NCBI GenBank assembly: GCA_010024875.1
Contig: RGFZ01000008.1
Coordinates: 1 to 64,000 of the forward strand
Source: Oxalobacteraceae bacterium
GTDB taxonomy: Bacteria; Pseudomonadota; Gammaproteobacteria; Burkholderiales; Burkholderiaceae_D
Direction: 5' to 3'
Length of the DNA: 64,000 bases
This document shows, one piece after another, positions 1-10,711 of the stretch. Both the position numbers and the translations under genes were made by a program. The first letter of the stretch is position 1; each line of letters starts with the position of its first letter. The notes under the pieces are model-generated. The model was not told the DNA's origin and did no database searches. It worked only from the letters and a program-made list of their open reading frames with translations.

Positions 1-216
1 TAGTGCATCACGGATTTCATCAAAAAAGGTCTCCACCATGTCTTTGGCTTCGCGCTTGTTCAGCCCGACCTGCTCGAACAGCAACTCGGCCAGCTCCGCC
101 TTGGTGAGCGTTGGCAACTCTTTCTCTGCCTTGGTACGCGCCTGGGTTGCGAGCATCGCCCGGCCAAGGTCGGCGGCAAGAACGGATTCCATTTCGGCAG
201 GATTGCTGTGGTTCAT
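1..216 (-). CDS. ihfA: Integration host factor subunit alpha, C-terminus cut by window edge
   Basis: Reverse complement translates [72 protein letters not shown]; IhfA N-terminal motif, directly downstream of pheT as is typical. In-frame ATG at 225 is an alternative start. Confidence 0.9.
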   Translation of the reverse strand, partial: MNHSNPAEMESVLAADLGRAMLATQARTKAEKELPTLTKAELAELLFEQVGLNKREAKDMVETFFDEIRDAL

Positions 217-247
217 GGTGCCCATTTTTTGATGTGATGCGGCCTGC

Positions 248-2677
248 TTATTTCCTGAGCGCCGCACCATGCTTTTTGTTGACAAGCTCAATAAAAGCCG
301 CCATTGCAGCGTCTACTGAATCGTCTTGCAGGGTGCTTTGAGTATCTTGCATGGTAATGCGGAAAGCAAGGCTTTTTTGGTCTTCGGCGAGTCCTTTGCC
401 GCGATATTCGTCAAATAAAACAATATCTTGCATAATTTTACAGGCGGGATGGTCATGCCGTTGCGCGTTAAAAGTGTCAATCAGCGATTGCACGCTGACA
501 GATTGCTTAACAAGCAATGCCAGATCTCGGGTCACGGCCGGGAATTTTGAAATTTCTTGGTAAGTCGGCAGCTGCCGACCCTGCAAGCTATCGGCGTCAA
601 TCTCGAACACCACGGGCGCGAGTGGCAACTCGAGTTTCTGCTGCAGACGCGGATGGAGCTCACCTATCAATCCAACGCATCGACTGCCGAGCATCACACG
701 CGCAGAACGACCGGGGTGCAGCGCAGGATGCTGTGCTGGCTCGAAGTGCGCCCTTGCCGGTGCAAACAAGGCTTCTAGGTCAGCTTTGAGGTCAAAAAAA
801 TCGGCGACGCGAGCAGCTTGCCCCCATTGCTCTTCCGCGACCGGGCCATAGGCCATCGCCGCAATGCGTTTGGACTGTGCGATGCCAGCCACGCTGAGCG
901 GCCCTTCGGTCACTTGCGCATCGTTGGCAAATACGGCACCGATCTCGAAGACGCGCACCCGGCTGGCTTTGCGGTTCAGGTTGTAGCGCACGTTCGCCGC
1001 GAGACTGCTGATGAGCTGCGATCGCATCACGCTCATCTGGCTGGCGATAGGGTTGAGCAGGCGTACCGGCGTGCGGTTCTCTGCGAAATCCAGCTCAGCC
1101 TCTTCTTCGATGAAGCTGTAGTTCACCACTTCCTGGTAATCAAGATCGGCAAGCTGCCGGCGCAGCGTGAACAATGAACGCTCTGCCTCGGGCGCGATGC
1201 GTATCGCATTCGCAGCCACCGGTGGCAGCGCCGGTATGTTCTCAAAGCCGTAAACACGCGCGATCTCTTCGATCAGGTCTTCTTCGATCTCGATATCGAA
1301 ACGGTAGCTGGGCGAGGTCACTTCGAACACGTCGCCCTGCTGCGTGAATGGCAATCCCAGCCGAGTAAATATGTCGGCAATCTGCGCCGCAGTCAGCGCT
1401 ATGCCGATGATCTTTGCCGCGCGCGCAACGCGTAGCTTCACCGCCTTACGCTGGGGCAGGTTCACAGCCTGATCATCGACCGGACCCACCTGGGTTTTAC
1501 CGGGTACGCCGCAGATCTCGACGATCAGTTGCGTGATGCGCTCGATATGTTCGACGGTCGTCGCATAGTCCACGCCGCGCTCGAACCGATGTGCTGCATC
1601 CGTAGAAAAATGGTAGCGGCGGGCTCTGCCCTGAATGGACTGTGGCCACCAAAAGGCTGCTTCAAGGTAGATGTCGGTGGTCTCAAGGGATACGGCGGTC
1701 GCATCGCCGCCCATGATGCCTGCCAGCGATTCGACTGCTTTCTGATCAGCGATCACGCCAACCCAGTCATCCAGTTCGACGGTATGGCCATTCAGTAGCT
1801 TGAGCTGCTCGCCTTTTTTTGCCCAGCGCACCTCAAGACCACCATGAATTTTGGCGAGATCGAAGACATGCGTGGGTCGTCCCAGCTCGAGCATCACGTA
1901 GTTGGAAATATCGACCAAGGCTGAAATAGGCCGCTGTCCGCTGCGCTCGAGACGCTGTTTCATCCAGTCGGGCGTAGGCGCCTTGGCGTTCAGGCCGCGT
2001 ATCACGCGACCGGAAAAACGTCCGCACAGATCAGGAGCACTGATGGTCACAGGCAGTACTTCGCTGATGTCAGCGGTTACTGGTTTGAACGCAGGTAGAT
2101 GCAGAGGCGCGCCGGTGAGTGCGGCGACTTCTCGTGCCACACCCAGGACTGACAAGCAATCGGCGCGATTTGGCGTCAGCTTGATCGTGAACTTCAGATC
2201 GTTAAGCTGATAGTAATCGCGGAAATTTTTGCCTACCGGCGCATCGCCGGGCAGCTCCAGCAAACCGCCATGGTCCTCCGACAGACCCAACTCACGCGCA
2301 GAACACAGCATGCCCTGCGACTCGACACCGCGCAGCTTGCCGACTTTGATCTCGAAAGGCTTGCCATCCGCACCGGGGGGCAATTTCGCTCCCACCAAGG
2401 CGCAAGGTACGCGCATGCCCGCGCGCACATTCGGTGCGCCACAAACGATATTGAGCAATGTACCGGTACCTGCATCTACCTGACAGACGCTCAGACGATC
2501 GGCATCGGGATGACGTTGCACCTCGCGTACTTCGGCCACCACGATATTTGAGAACGGTGGCGCGACCGGATCGATCTCTTCGACTTCCAGCCCTGCCATG
2601 GTCAGCAGGTGCGACAGTTCATCCGAGGTCAGCTTGGGATCGACCAACGTACGCAACCAGTTTTCCGAGAATTGCAT
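248..2677 (-). CDS. pheT: Phenylalanyl-tRNA synthetase beta subunit
   Basis: 809-aa [38 protein letters not shown]...; PheT tRNA-binding, B5 and C-terminal anticodon-binding regions; next to pheS. Confidence 0.98.
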   Translation of the reverse strand: MQFSENWLRTLVDPKLTSDELSHLLTMAGLEVEEIDPVAPPFSNIVVAEVREVQRHPDADRLSVCQVDAGTGTLLNIVCGAPNVRAGMRVPCALVGAKLPPGADGKPFEIKVGKLRGVESQGMLCSARELGLSEDHGGLLELPGDAPVGKNFRDYYQLNDLKFTIKLTPNRADCLSVLGVAREVAALTGAPLHLPAFKPVTADISEVLPVTISAPDLCGRFSGRVIRGLNAKAPTPDWMKQRLERSGQRPISALVDISNYVMLELGRPTHVFDLAKIHGGLEVRWAKKGEQLKLLNGHTVELDDWVGVIADQKAVESLAGIMGGDATAVSLETTDIYLEAAFWWPQSIQGRARRYHFSTDAAHRFERGVDYATTVEHIERITQLIVEICGVPGKTQVGPVDDQAVNLPQRKAVKLRVARAAKIIGIALTAAQIADIFTRLGLPFTQQGDVFEVTSPSYRFDIEIEEDLIEEIARVYGFENIPALPPVAANAIRIAPEAERSLFTLRRQLADLDYQEVVNYSFIEEEAELDFAENRTPVRLLNPIASQMSVMRSQLISSLAANVRYNLNRKASRVRVFEIGAVFANDAQVTEGPLSVAGIAQSKRIAAMAYGPVAEEQWGQAARVADFFDLKADLEALFAPARAHFEPAQHPALHPGRSARVMLGSRCVGLIGELHPRLQQKLELPLAPVVFEIDADSLQGRQLPTYQEISKFPAVTRDLALLVKQSVSVQSLIDTFNAQRHDHPACKIMQDIVLFDEYRGKGLAEDQKSLAFRITMQDTQSTLQDDSVDAAMAAFIELVNKKHGAALRK

Positions 2678-2687
2678 GTCAGGTCAC

Positions 2688-3704
2688 TTAGTTGAATTGT
2701 TTCAGGAAGCGCAGATCGCCTTCGTAGAACAGGCGGAGATCGTTGATCCCATAGCGCAGCATGGTCAGACGTTCAAGGCCGGAGCCGAAAGCAAAACCAA
2801 TGAATGCTTCTGGGTCGAGACCCATGTTTTTCAGCACCGTCGGATGGACCTGTCCGGCGCCGGAGACTTCCAACCAGCGGCCTTTCAGCGGACCGCTGCC
2901 AAACGCAATATCGATCTCGGCCGAGGGCTCGGTGAACGGAAAATACGAAGGGCGAAACCGCACCTGCAAATCATCGGTCTCGAAAAACGCCTTCACGAAA
3001 TTCAGATACACGCCCTTCAGATCAGCGAAGCTGATGTCGGTGTCGATCCACAGGCCTTCAACCTGATGGAACATCGGTGAATGGGTCGCATCACTGTCCA
3101 CGCGATAGGTGCGCCCCGGTGCGATGACCTTGATGGGTGGACGGTTCATGCGCGCGTAACGTACCTGCATCGGACTGGTATGTGTGCGCAGCAGCAGCGG
3201 CTTGCCCGTGCTGTCCTTGGCGTCGATGTAAAAGGTGTCCTGCATCGAACGCGCCGGATGATTCTCGGGGCTGTTCAGTGCGGTGAAGTTGGTCCAGTCG
3301 GTTTCGATCTCGGGGCCATCGGCCACATCAAAACCAATCGATCCAAAAATTTCTTCGATGCGCTGCCAGCTGCGCATCACCGGATGTATGCCGCCGATAC
3401 CCCGGCCCCGGCCGGGTAAGCTCACATCAATGGCTTCGGCATTCAAACGTTCCTGCATCTGCGCATCTGCCAAGGCCTGACGACGCGCGTTGAGCGCGGT
3501 CTCGATCTTTTCCTTGGCGGCGTTGATCACGGCGCCCTGTGCGCGACGCGCATCGGGGTCGAGCTTGCCCAAACCTTTCATCTGTTCGGTGATCTGCCCG
3601 GTCTTGCCGAGGTATTTGGCTTTGGCGTTTTCCAGCGCAGCCGGATCGGCAGCGGCAAGAAAGTCAGCCTCGGCGGCGACGACGAGTTGTTCGAGTGTGC
3701 TCAT
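2688..3704 (-). CDS. pheS: Phenylalanyl-tRNA synthetase alpha subunit
   Basis: [50 protein letters not shown]...; class II motifs ([30 protein letters not shown]). ATG at 3704 preferred over the ORF-track start at 3746. Confidence 0.97.
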   Translation of the reverse strand: MSTLEQLVVAAEADFLAAADPAALENAKAKYLGKTGQITEQMKGLGKLDPDARRAQGAVINAAKEKIETALNARRQALADAQMQERLNAEAIDVSLPGRGRGIGGIHPVMRSWQRIEEIFGSIGFDVADGPEIETDWTNFTALNSPENHPARSMQDTFYIDAKDSTGKPLLLRTHTSPMQVRYARMNRPPIKVIAPGRTYRVDSDATHSPMFHQVEGLWIDTDISFADLKGVYLNFVKAFFETDDLQVRFRPSYFPFTEPSAEIDIAFGSGPLKGRWLEVSGAGQVHPTVLKNMGLDPEAFIGFAFGSGLERLTMLRYGINDLRLFYEGDLRFLKQFN

Positions 3705-3720
3705 GCGGATGGCGCTGACA

Positions 3721-3757
3721 ATGAAAAAGGGGCAGAGGTCATACAACCTGTGCCCCT
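3721..3757 (-). promoter_or_regulatory. Rho-independent terminator-like hairpin upstream of pheS (candidate attenuator)
   Basis: Minus strand reads AGGGGCACAGGT-TGTATG-ACCTCTGCCCCT followed by TTTTT, 11 of 12 stem pairs, between rplT and pheS. Confidence 0.7.
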
Positions 3758-3817
3758 AGAAGGTGGTCTGCATGCGCGGGCGCTATCTGGCGATAAGCGC
3801 CCCGCGCTGCATCAGCC

Positions 3818-4177
3818 TCAGGCAGCGATGGTCGCCCTGACCTGATTCACGATAGCGGCGAATGCCGGCTTGTCCATTACAGCCATGTCAGCCAGCACTT
3901 TGCGGTCGAGTCCGATCGATGCTTTTTTCAGGCCATTGATGAACACGCTGTAGGTCATGCCGTGCTCACGCGTGGCCGCATTGATACGGGTGATCCACAG
4001 CGCGCGGAATACGCGCTTTTTGTTGCGGCGATCGCGGTAGGCATATTGGCCTGCACGCATGACCGCCTGTTTGGCAACGCGATAGACGCGGCTGCGACGG
4101 CCACGGTAACCCTTGGCAGCGTCGAGAACTTTTTTGTGACGGGCCCTGGCTGTGACCCCACGTTTTACTCTTGGCAT
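3818..4177 (-). CDS. rplT: 50S ribosomal protein L20
   Basis: [51 protein letters not shown]...; canonical L20. Confidence 0.99.
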   Translation of the reverse strand: MPRVKRGVTARARHKKVLDAAKGYRGRRSRVYRVAKQAVMRAGQYAYRDRRNKKRVFRALWITRINAATREHGMTYSVFINGLKKASIGLDRKVLADMAVMDKPAFAAIVNQVRATIAA

Positions 4178-4204
4178 AGTCTGCTCCTGTTGTCGAGAGT
4201 GAGG

Positions 4205-4402
4205 TTAAGCGAAAGGCATCATTGCGCGAACCGAATCAATGTTCGTGTCATGAACATTAACGGCGCCACGCAACTGGCGTTTGTTCTTGGTGGTTTTCTT
4301 GGTCAGGATGTGGCGCTTGAAAGCCTGGCCACGTTTGACGGTACCGCCGGGGCGCACGCGAAAACGCTTCTTCGCGCTGCTCTTGGTCTTCATTTTAGGC
4401 AT
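4205..4402 (-). CDS. rpmI: 50S ribosomal protein L35
   Basis: [46 protein letters not shown]...; canonical L35. Confidence 0.99.
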   Translation of the reverse strand: MPKMKTKSSAKKRFRVRPGGTVKRGQAFKRHILTKKTTKNKRQLRGAVNVHDTNIDSVRAMMPFA

Positions 4403-4578
4403 GACACTTACCTGCCCTTTCGGGCAGTTCCTTTATTGGACGATTACAGGTGGCAGCAACCGCTGCTCTTGGATGCCTGCACTCGCTTCTCGTGGGCCGC
4501 AAATTCGAGTTCACGGCCCCTCGGGGTTTCCCCCGGAGCACCCTCGCCTTGCGGCGGGAGCGCGGATTCTATCAAAAA
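4403..4578 (-). promoter_or_regulatory. Structured infC-rpmI intergenic leader (candidate r-protein autoregulatory region)
   Basis: About 175 nt without coding, with GC-rich inverted repeats, e.g. CTGCCC-GAAA-GGGCAG just upstream of the rpmI start; position matches the L20/L35 autoregulation region known in E. coli. Confidence 0.35.
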
Positions 4579-5100
4579 TTACTTCTTCTTTTTGGGCGAC
4601 AGCACCATGATCATCTGGCGGCCTTCCATTTTCGGAAACTGCTCGATCACGCCATAGGGCTCGAGATCGACCTTCAGGCGCTCCAGCATGCGCATGCCGA
4701 TTTCCTGGTGGGCCATCTCCCGGCCCCGGAAACGCAGCGTGATCTTGGTTTTGTCGCCTTCGTCAAGAAACTTGATCAGGTTGCGCAGCTTGATGTTGTA
4801 GTCGCCATCATCGGTGCCCGGACGGAATTTGACCTCTTTCACCGAGATCACTTTCTGCTTCAGCTTGGCTTCATGCGCGCGCTTTTGCTCCTGGTATTTG
4901 AACTTGCCATAGTCCATCAGCCGACAGACAGGTGGCTCGGCCGTGGGAGCGATTTCTACCAGATCGACGTTCGCTTCTTCTGCCAGACGGAAGGCTTCGG
5001 AGAGGGAGACGATGCCCAGCGCTTCGTTTTCAACTCCCGCTAGGCGCACTTGGAGCGCAGTGATTTCACCGTTGATGCGGTGCGACTTGTCAGTAGCTAT
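4579..5100 (-). CDS. infC: Translation initiation factor IF-3, likely AUA start
   Basis: [73 protein letters not shown]...; no ATG/GTG/TTG at the conserved N-terminus; GAGGA-CACTGCA-ATA at 5100. The ORF-track start at 5190 overlaps thrS. Confidence 0.93.
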   Translation of the reverse strand: MATDKSHRINGEITALQVRLAGVENEALGIVSLSEAFRLAEEANVDLVEIAPTAEPPVCRLMDYGKFKYQEQKRAHEAKLKQKVISVKEVKFRPGTDDGDYNIKLRNLIKFLDEGDKTKITLRFRGREMAHQEIGMRMLERLKVDLEPYGVIEQFPKMEGRQMIMVLSPKKKK

Positions 5101-5152
5101 TGCAGTGTCCTCAAAAATCCAATAATTAAGCCGTGCATCTGCACCAGGGGAA

Positions 5153-7060
5153 TCAGGTTTTTGCGGCAATCTCCGAGTGGAGACGCTCAACCAGACTGTC
5201 GATACTCATGCCACCCAGATCGACATTGCCCCGTGCACGCACGGCCACTGTGTTTGCATCCCTTTCTTTGTCGCCGACGACGACGATGTATGGAATCTTT
5301 TGCAAGGAATGCTCGCGTATTTTATAGGTTATTTTCTCATTGCGCAAATCCGCATGCACTCTAAACCCTTGTTTTTTCAGGTTTTGCTCAAGTTTTTGCG
5401 CGTATTCCGCCTGCCCCTCGGAAATATTCAAAATGGAAACTTGCTGAGGGGCTAGCCAAACTGGCAATGCTCCAGCGTGGTTTTCGATCAGCATGCCGAT
5501 GAAGCGTTCCAGCGAACCCAGGATGGCTCGGTGCAGCATGACGGGCACTTTACGGCTGTTGTCTTCGGCCACGTACTCGGCCTCCAGACGCACTGGCATG
5601 GAGAAATCGACCTGGATCGTGCCGCACTGCCAGGCTCGACCGATCGCGTCTTTGAGGGTGTACTCGATCTTGGGGCCGTAGAACGCTCCCTCTCCTGGGG
5701 AAATCTCGTACACGCAGCCCGAACGCTCGAGCGACGCAATCAGCGCCTGCTCGGCCTTGTCCCACAGATCGTCGGAACCGACTCGCTTTTCCGGGCGGGT
5801 GGCGACTTTGTAGATCACCTCGTGGAAGCCGAAGTCGCGGTAAACCTTCTGCAGCAGCGCGGTGAAAGCCACGCACTCATCTAGGATCTGGTCTTCCGTG
5901 CAGAAGATGTGGCCGTCATCCTGGGTAAAGCCACGCACCCGCATCATGCCGTGCAGCGAGCCCGAGGGCTCATTCCGATGGCACTGCCCGAATTCGCCAT
6001 AGCGCAGGGGTAGCTCACGGTAAGAATGCAGATTGGCGCGGAAAATCTGTACATGACCCGGACAGTTCATCGGCTTGAGCGCGTAATGGCGGTTCTCGGA
6101 ATCCGTAGTGAACATGTTGTCTTTGTAGTTGTCCCAGTGGCCGGACTTTTCCCACAAGGTGCGATCCAGGATCTGCGGTGCTTTGACCTCCTGGTAGCCA
6201 TTGTCGACGTACACTTTGCGCATGTACTGCTCGACCTGTTGCCAGATGGTCCAACCTTTGGGATGCCAGAAGATCAAACCCGGCGCTTCATCCTGGAAGT
6301 GGAACAGGTCCAGTACGCGGCCCAGCTTGCGATGGTCGCGCTTCTCGGCCTCTTCCAGCATGTGTAGGTAGGCGTCCTGCTCTTCCTTCTTTGCCCACGC
6401 CGTGCCGTAGATACGCTGCAGCATCTCGTTCTTCGAGTCGCCGCGCCAGTAAGCGCCGGCCAGCTTCATCAGCTTGAAGACCTTCAGCTTGCCGGTGGAA
6501 GGCACGTGCGGGCCACGACACAGATCGGTGAAATGGCCCTCGCTGTAGAGCGATACGTCCTCGCCCTGAGGGATGGACTCGATGATCTCGGCTTTGTACG
6601 CCTCACCGATGGACTTGAAATAGGCCACCGCCTCATCGCGCGGCAGGACCTTGCGCTGCACGGGCTCGTCTTTTTTGGCCAGTTCGGCCATTTTCTTTTC
6701 GATGGCCTGCAAGTCTTCCGGCGTGAACGGACGTTTGTAGGAGAAATCGTAGTAAAAACCGTTGTCGATCACGGGACCAATCGTCACTTGCGCATCGGGG
6801 AATAACTCTTTGACGGCGTAAGCCAGCAAATGCGCGGTCGAATGGCGAATCACTTCCAGGCCATCGGCATCCTTGTCGGTGACGATCGCGAGATCAGCGT
6901 TATGGTCGATCAGATAGGACGTATCCACCAGCTTGCCATCGACCTTGCCCGCCAGCGCGGCTTTCGCAAGGCCTGCGCCTATGGACGCGGCGACGTCGGC
7001 CACGGTGACAGGCTTATCGAACTGTCGCTCTGAGCCGTCGGGGAGTCGGATGGAAACCAT
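5153..7060 (-). CDS. thrS: Threonyl-tRNA synthetase
   Basis: 635 aa, [49 protein letters not shown]...; TGS, editing, class II core and anticodon-binding motifs. Confidence 0.98.
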   Translation of the reverse strand: MVSIRLPDGSERQFDKPVTVADVAASIGAGLAKAALAGKVDGKLVDTSYLIDHNADLAIVTDKDADGLEVIRHSTAHLLAYAVKELFPDAQVTIGPVIDNGFYYDFSYKRPFTPEDLQAIEKKMAELAKKDEPVQRKVLPRDEAVAYFKSIGEAYKAEIIESIPQGEDVSLYSEGHFTDLCRGPHVPSTGKLKVFKLMKLAGAYWRGDSKNEMLQRIYGTAWAKKEEQDAYLHMLEEAEKRDHRKLGRVLDLFHFQDEAPGLIFWHPKGWTIWQQVEQYMRKVYVDNGYQEVKAPQILDRTLWEKSGHWDNYKDNMFTTDSENRHYALKPMNCPGHVQIFRANLHSYRELPLRYGEFGQCHRNEPSGSLHGMMRVRGFTQDDGHIFCTEDQILDECVAFTALLQKVYRDFGFHEVIYKVATRPEKRVGSDDLWDKAEQALIASLERSGCVYEISPGEGAFYGPKIEYTLKDAIGRAWQCGTIQVDFSMPVRLEAEYVAEDNSRKVPVMLHRAILGSLERFIGMLIENHAGALPVWLAPQQVSILNISEGQAEYAQKLEQNLKKQGFRVHADLRNEKITYKIREHSLQKIPYIVVVGDKERDANTVAVRARGNVDLGGMSIDSLVERLHSEIAAKT

Positions 7061-7133
7061 GTGTCTGCTCCTGCTGTTGGTGTCGCCCGGAATACCCTCG
7101 GGCTGTGAAACGAATTAACGGAAATAGGATGGG

Positions 7134-7163
7134 CATAAAAAAAACGCGGACCGGCCGCGTTTT
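7134..7163 (-). terminator. Rho-independent terminator downstream of tRNA-Val
   Basis: Minus strand AAAACGCGG-CCGGT-CCGCGTTTTTTTT; 9-bp stem plus T run. Confidence 0.75.
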
Positions 7164-7300
7164 CTCACTGAATGAAGGATATCGACGATATCGAGAATTC
7201 GACTAGCGGACCGTAACGAAGATCGTGCTGCTAGTTCGCGGTGTCATAACCGGGGTGCCTTTCTCGCTCTTGTAGAGATGAATCGACGATTCCTGCATTG

Positions 7301-7420
7301 AATGTTGGTAGGCACGATTGGACTCGAACCAACGACCCCTACCATGTCAAGGTAGTGCTGAATGTTGGTAGGCACGATTGGACTCGAACCAACGACCCCT
7401 ACCATGTCAAGGTAGTGCTC
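7301..7420. repeat. 60-bp tandem duplication (2 copies, 7301-7360 and 7361-7420) of the 3' part of tRNA-Val
   Basis: Both copies read aatgttggtaggcacgattggactcgaaccaacgacccctaccatgtcaaggtagtgct with only the last base differing (g/c). Confidence 0.97.
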
Positions 7421-7442
7421 TAACCAGCTGAGCTACGCGCCT
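7366..7442 (-). tRNA. tRNA-Val (anticodon GAC), CCA encoded
   Basis: AGGCGCGTAGCTCAGCTGGTTAGAGCACTACCTTGACATGGTAGGGGTCGTTGGTTCGAGTCCAATCGTGCCTACCA, 77 nt; AGGCGCG/CGTGCCT acceptor stem, GGTTCGAGTCC T-arm. Confidence 0.96.
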
Positions 7443-7561
7443 AAAGATGCGGGAGTATAGCCAGTTTTGAATGTTTGCGCCAGTGCCGTGCTGGAGACGA
7501 AGCTCATCGTTAGTTTTCTGGCATGCCGGAAGGCGGTGCTTTGACATCATGAAAAAAGCGC

Positions 7562-9720
7562 TCAGCTGCGCCGCACTTCGATCACGCCTTTGACATCCCG
7601 GATCACCTTCAGCGCCCGCTGCAGCTGCTCGGTCGATGAAATCTCTCCGGTGAATGACATGGTTGCCTGACCTTTGCTGCTGCGGGTAGAGACACCGATC
7701 ACGTTGATTTTCTCGCGCAGAAAAATATCCGAGATATCCCTCAACAAGCCTTGCCGGTCGGTCGCCAGCACAAACACATCGACAGGATAGACCGTGTCAC
7801 TCGTCTGTGCTCCCCACGCTGTCTGCACGATACGCTCAGGCGCTCTGAGGCACATTTGCGCGAAATTCTTGCAGCTGGTCCGGTGTATCGAGATACCTTT
7901 ACCGCGCGTGATGAAACCCACGATAGGGTCTGGCGGCGCCGGCTTGCAGCAGCTCGCCATGTGCGTGAGCAGGCCCGAGGTACCCAGCACCAGCACGCCG
8001 GACTTGCCCCCCTTCGTGACGCTGGATGCGCGGCTTTTGCGCGTCAGGGTCGCTTCGTCGGTCGCTGCGGTGGCGGCTCTGTTAGCGTCGCCCGCTTGCA
8101 GCGCCTGCTCGACCAGCCGCAAACTGAGTCGCTCGTTACCGATCGCGAGCAGCAATTCTTCCAGCTTTGGAAAACCCAGCTTGTGCGCGAGATCTTCGAG
8201 GTTGACCGCGGTCTTGCCTTCACGCTGCAAGGTCTTCTCGAGCAAGGCTCGGCCCTGAGCGAGCGTTTCGGCCTGTTCGATGGCATTGAACCACGCGCGT
8301 ATCTTGGAACGCGTGCGTGGACTGGCCGTATAACCATCGGAGAGCCAGTCGCGCGACGGACCCGCTGCGCCGGAAGCCGCCGCTTCGCCCTTGGCGGTGA
8401 TGATCTCCACGGTTTGTCCGTTTTTCAACGGTGTGTTCAGCGGCACCATCGCACCATTGATCTTCGCACCCCGGCAGCGATGACCCACATCGCTATGCAG
8501 ATGGTAAGCAAAATCGATCGGGGTCGAGCCCGATGGCAGCTCAATCACGCGCGCCTGTGGCGTCAGCACATACACCCGGTCGTTCAGCGACGCGGCTTTG
8601 AGCTGCTCCACCCACTGCCGCTCGGAGTCATCCTGCCCGACCACGACATCGGCAACCTCGCTCTTCCATGCGAGCAGTTCTCGTAGCCACGCAATCTTCT
8701 GATCGAATTTCTGGTCGACCGATGCCGAAGAACCTTCCTTGTAGCGCCAGTGCGCGGCGACGCCGTATTCGGCAAAGCGGTGCATCTCCTGCGTGCGCAC
8801 TTGCACTTCCAGCGTGCGGCCATCCTCGGCTTCTACCACCGTGTGCAGCGACTGATAGCCGTTGGCCTTGGGACGGGCAATGTAGTCATCGAATTCTTCG
8901 GGTAGAGGTGCCCAGATGTTATGAACGATGGACAGTACCGCGTAACAGCTCTTAACATCATCGACAATCACGCGAAATGCGCGCACATCATCGCGTTGTC
9001 GACGAAGGTTTCACGCTCGATCCGGCGCTCTTCAAGCATTTTTGCGATGCGCTTGTAATTCTCCGGCTCGCTGAAGCGAAACGACAAGTCCTCAAGTTCC
9101 CATTTCAGTTGCCAGATGCCGAGACGGTTCGCGAGCGGTGCGTACAGCCCGAAGCTCTCGCGCGCGTATTTCAGCGTCATGTCATTCTCGAGCTTTTTGT
9201 CTGCGAAATAGCGCAACGTGGTCAGCCGAGACGCAAGGCGCACGAGTACCACGCGCATGTCGGTCGCCATCGCCAGGGTCATCTTGCGCAGCGTCTCAAG
9301 CTGAGCCGTGGCGGCATTCTTGCTCTTGCCGCTGTCATTGGGCAGGTAGACGCCGCCATGTAGTCGCATCAGCTGATGAATGGCATTCACCATATCAGCC
9401 ACTTCCTTGCCGAAGGCCGACTCGATTTGCTGAGCGCGTTTGTCGTCCAGTGTCGTCAGCTCGAACAGCATACCGGCAATGCGCGTATCCACGTCGCTTC
9501 GCAATGCGGCCAGTACCGATACCACGCCACGCGCGAAATCCATGGCGCCCTGCCCGGTCAGCACTGTTTTGCTTTCGTATACCGTGCGGGCAAACTCCTG
9601 GGCCTCGAGCAAGCGAGCGATTTCTTCGGGTCGCAGCCCGGTGGTCAGCGCTTCGTCGCTGGAGGTGATGATTGTCGTGGATACCATCGGGTTAACCTGT
9701 TTACTCTCCGGCTGAGACAC
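7562..9720 (-). pseudogene. relA: GTP pyrophosphokinase RelA, disrupted by internal deletion/frameshift
   Basis: Two overlapping ORFs: 8968-9720 (degenerate HD domain ending ERRIERETFVDNA-MMCAHFA*) and 7562-8986 (DVRAFRVIVDDVK...TGS, ACT). The segment with the GRPKHIYSIWxKM motif expected between them is absent and the frame changes at the junction. Confidence 0.88.
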
Positions 9721-9726
9721 GGCATC

Positions 9727-10641
9727 TCAGTGCAGCTCATGCCTCAGTAAAAAGCGGCGCGCAATCGCGATCTGGTCCTCATGCATGAAAGTAGGTGCAT
9801 GACCGATACCGGGCAACTCGACCAGTTCGGCTTTCGGGCCACGCTGCGTCATTTGCTGCGCGGTCTCGCGCGTGAGCAAATCGGAATCGCTGCCACGCAC
9901 CAGCAACACCGGACAGCGTATGGCGTCCCATGCGGCCCACAGCGCCGCTTCGCCTTGCAGCACCATCTGCTCACTTATTCCCTGGAAGGGTTTAGCGATC
10001 GCCGGATCGTAATGCCGCTTCCACTGGCCGCTCTCTTCCTGCACCAGCACGTCGCGTGCCAGCTTGGCCCATTCCTCATCGCTGTGTGGGCCGAATGGCG
10101 CGGACACGGTGCGAATGTAATCCAATCCCTCGTCAAAGCTGGCGAAGCGCTTCTCGGCGCCAAGGTACTCTGCAATGCGGGCAAGCGCCGGGAAATTCAG
10201 CGTCGGACCCACGTCATTGACGATCATCCGCCGCACCGGCGAATCGGGTAGCGCGGCCAGTCCCATGCCTATCAGACCACCCATCGATGTGCCAAGCCAG
10301 TCGACACGCGGCACATCCAGCCGCGCGACCAGCGTCACCATATCGCTGACGTATTGCGGCACTGCATAGAACTGCGGGTTCTTCAGCCAGGAAGATTGCC
10401 CACGCCCGACGACGTCAGGGCAAATCACCCGATAACGATCCGACAATGCTGCTGCGAGATGATCAAAATCACTTGAAACGCGCGATACGCCATGCACGCA
10501 GATCAGGACTTCAGGATTGTCAGGTTCGCCCCACTGCTTGTAGGCCATCTGGTGAAGTCCTGCGGGCGACAGACACTGCACCATTTTGAATTGAGGCTGC
10601 ATCATTCGAGGGCACCCAAGGTTTGTTGTAGAACCTGCCAT
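9727..10641 (-). CDS. Alpha/beta hydrolase fold protein
   Basis: ...EVLICVHGVSRVSSDFDHLAAALSDRYRVICPDVVGRGQSSW...DWLGTSMGGLIGMGLAALP (GTSMGG nucleophile elbow)...PGIGHAP. Confidence 0.85.
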   Translation of the reverse strand: MAGSTTNLGCPRMMQPQFKMVQCLSPAGLHQMAYKQWGEPDNPEVLICVHGVSRVSSDFDHLAAALSDRYRVICPDVVGRGQSSWLKNPQFYAVPQYVSDMVTLVARLDVPRVDWLGTSMGGLIGMGLAALPDSPVRRMIVNDVGPTLNFPALARIAEYLGAEKRFASFDEGLDYIRTVSAPFGPHSDEEWAKLARDVLVQEESGQWKRHYDPAIAKPFQGISEQMVLQGEAALWAAWDAIRCPVLLVRGSDSDLLTRETAQQMTQRGPKAELVELPGIGHAPTFMHEDQIAIARRFLLRHELH

Positions 10642-10711
10642 TTTACTGGGCTATGCGCTTACAATCCCGTCACGCCCGATACGATCGTGTCCCTGTTTTA
10701 AGAGGAAGCAA

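Noticed and set aside
3962-4657. 231-aa plus-strand ORF across rplT/rpmI/infC
   Set aside because: Antisense to conserved ribosomal protein genes; composition consistent with a shadow frame.
5451-5475. ggctagccaaactggcaatg resembling the 49-51 kb palindrome
   Set aside because: Lies inside thrS coding sequence and matches only the short core; likely chance.
7751-8686. 311-aa plus-strand ORF opposite relA
   Set aside because: Antisense to the RelA C-terminal half, which is clearly the conserved frame.
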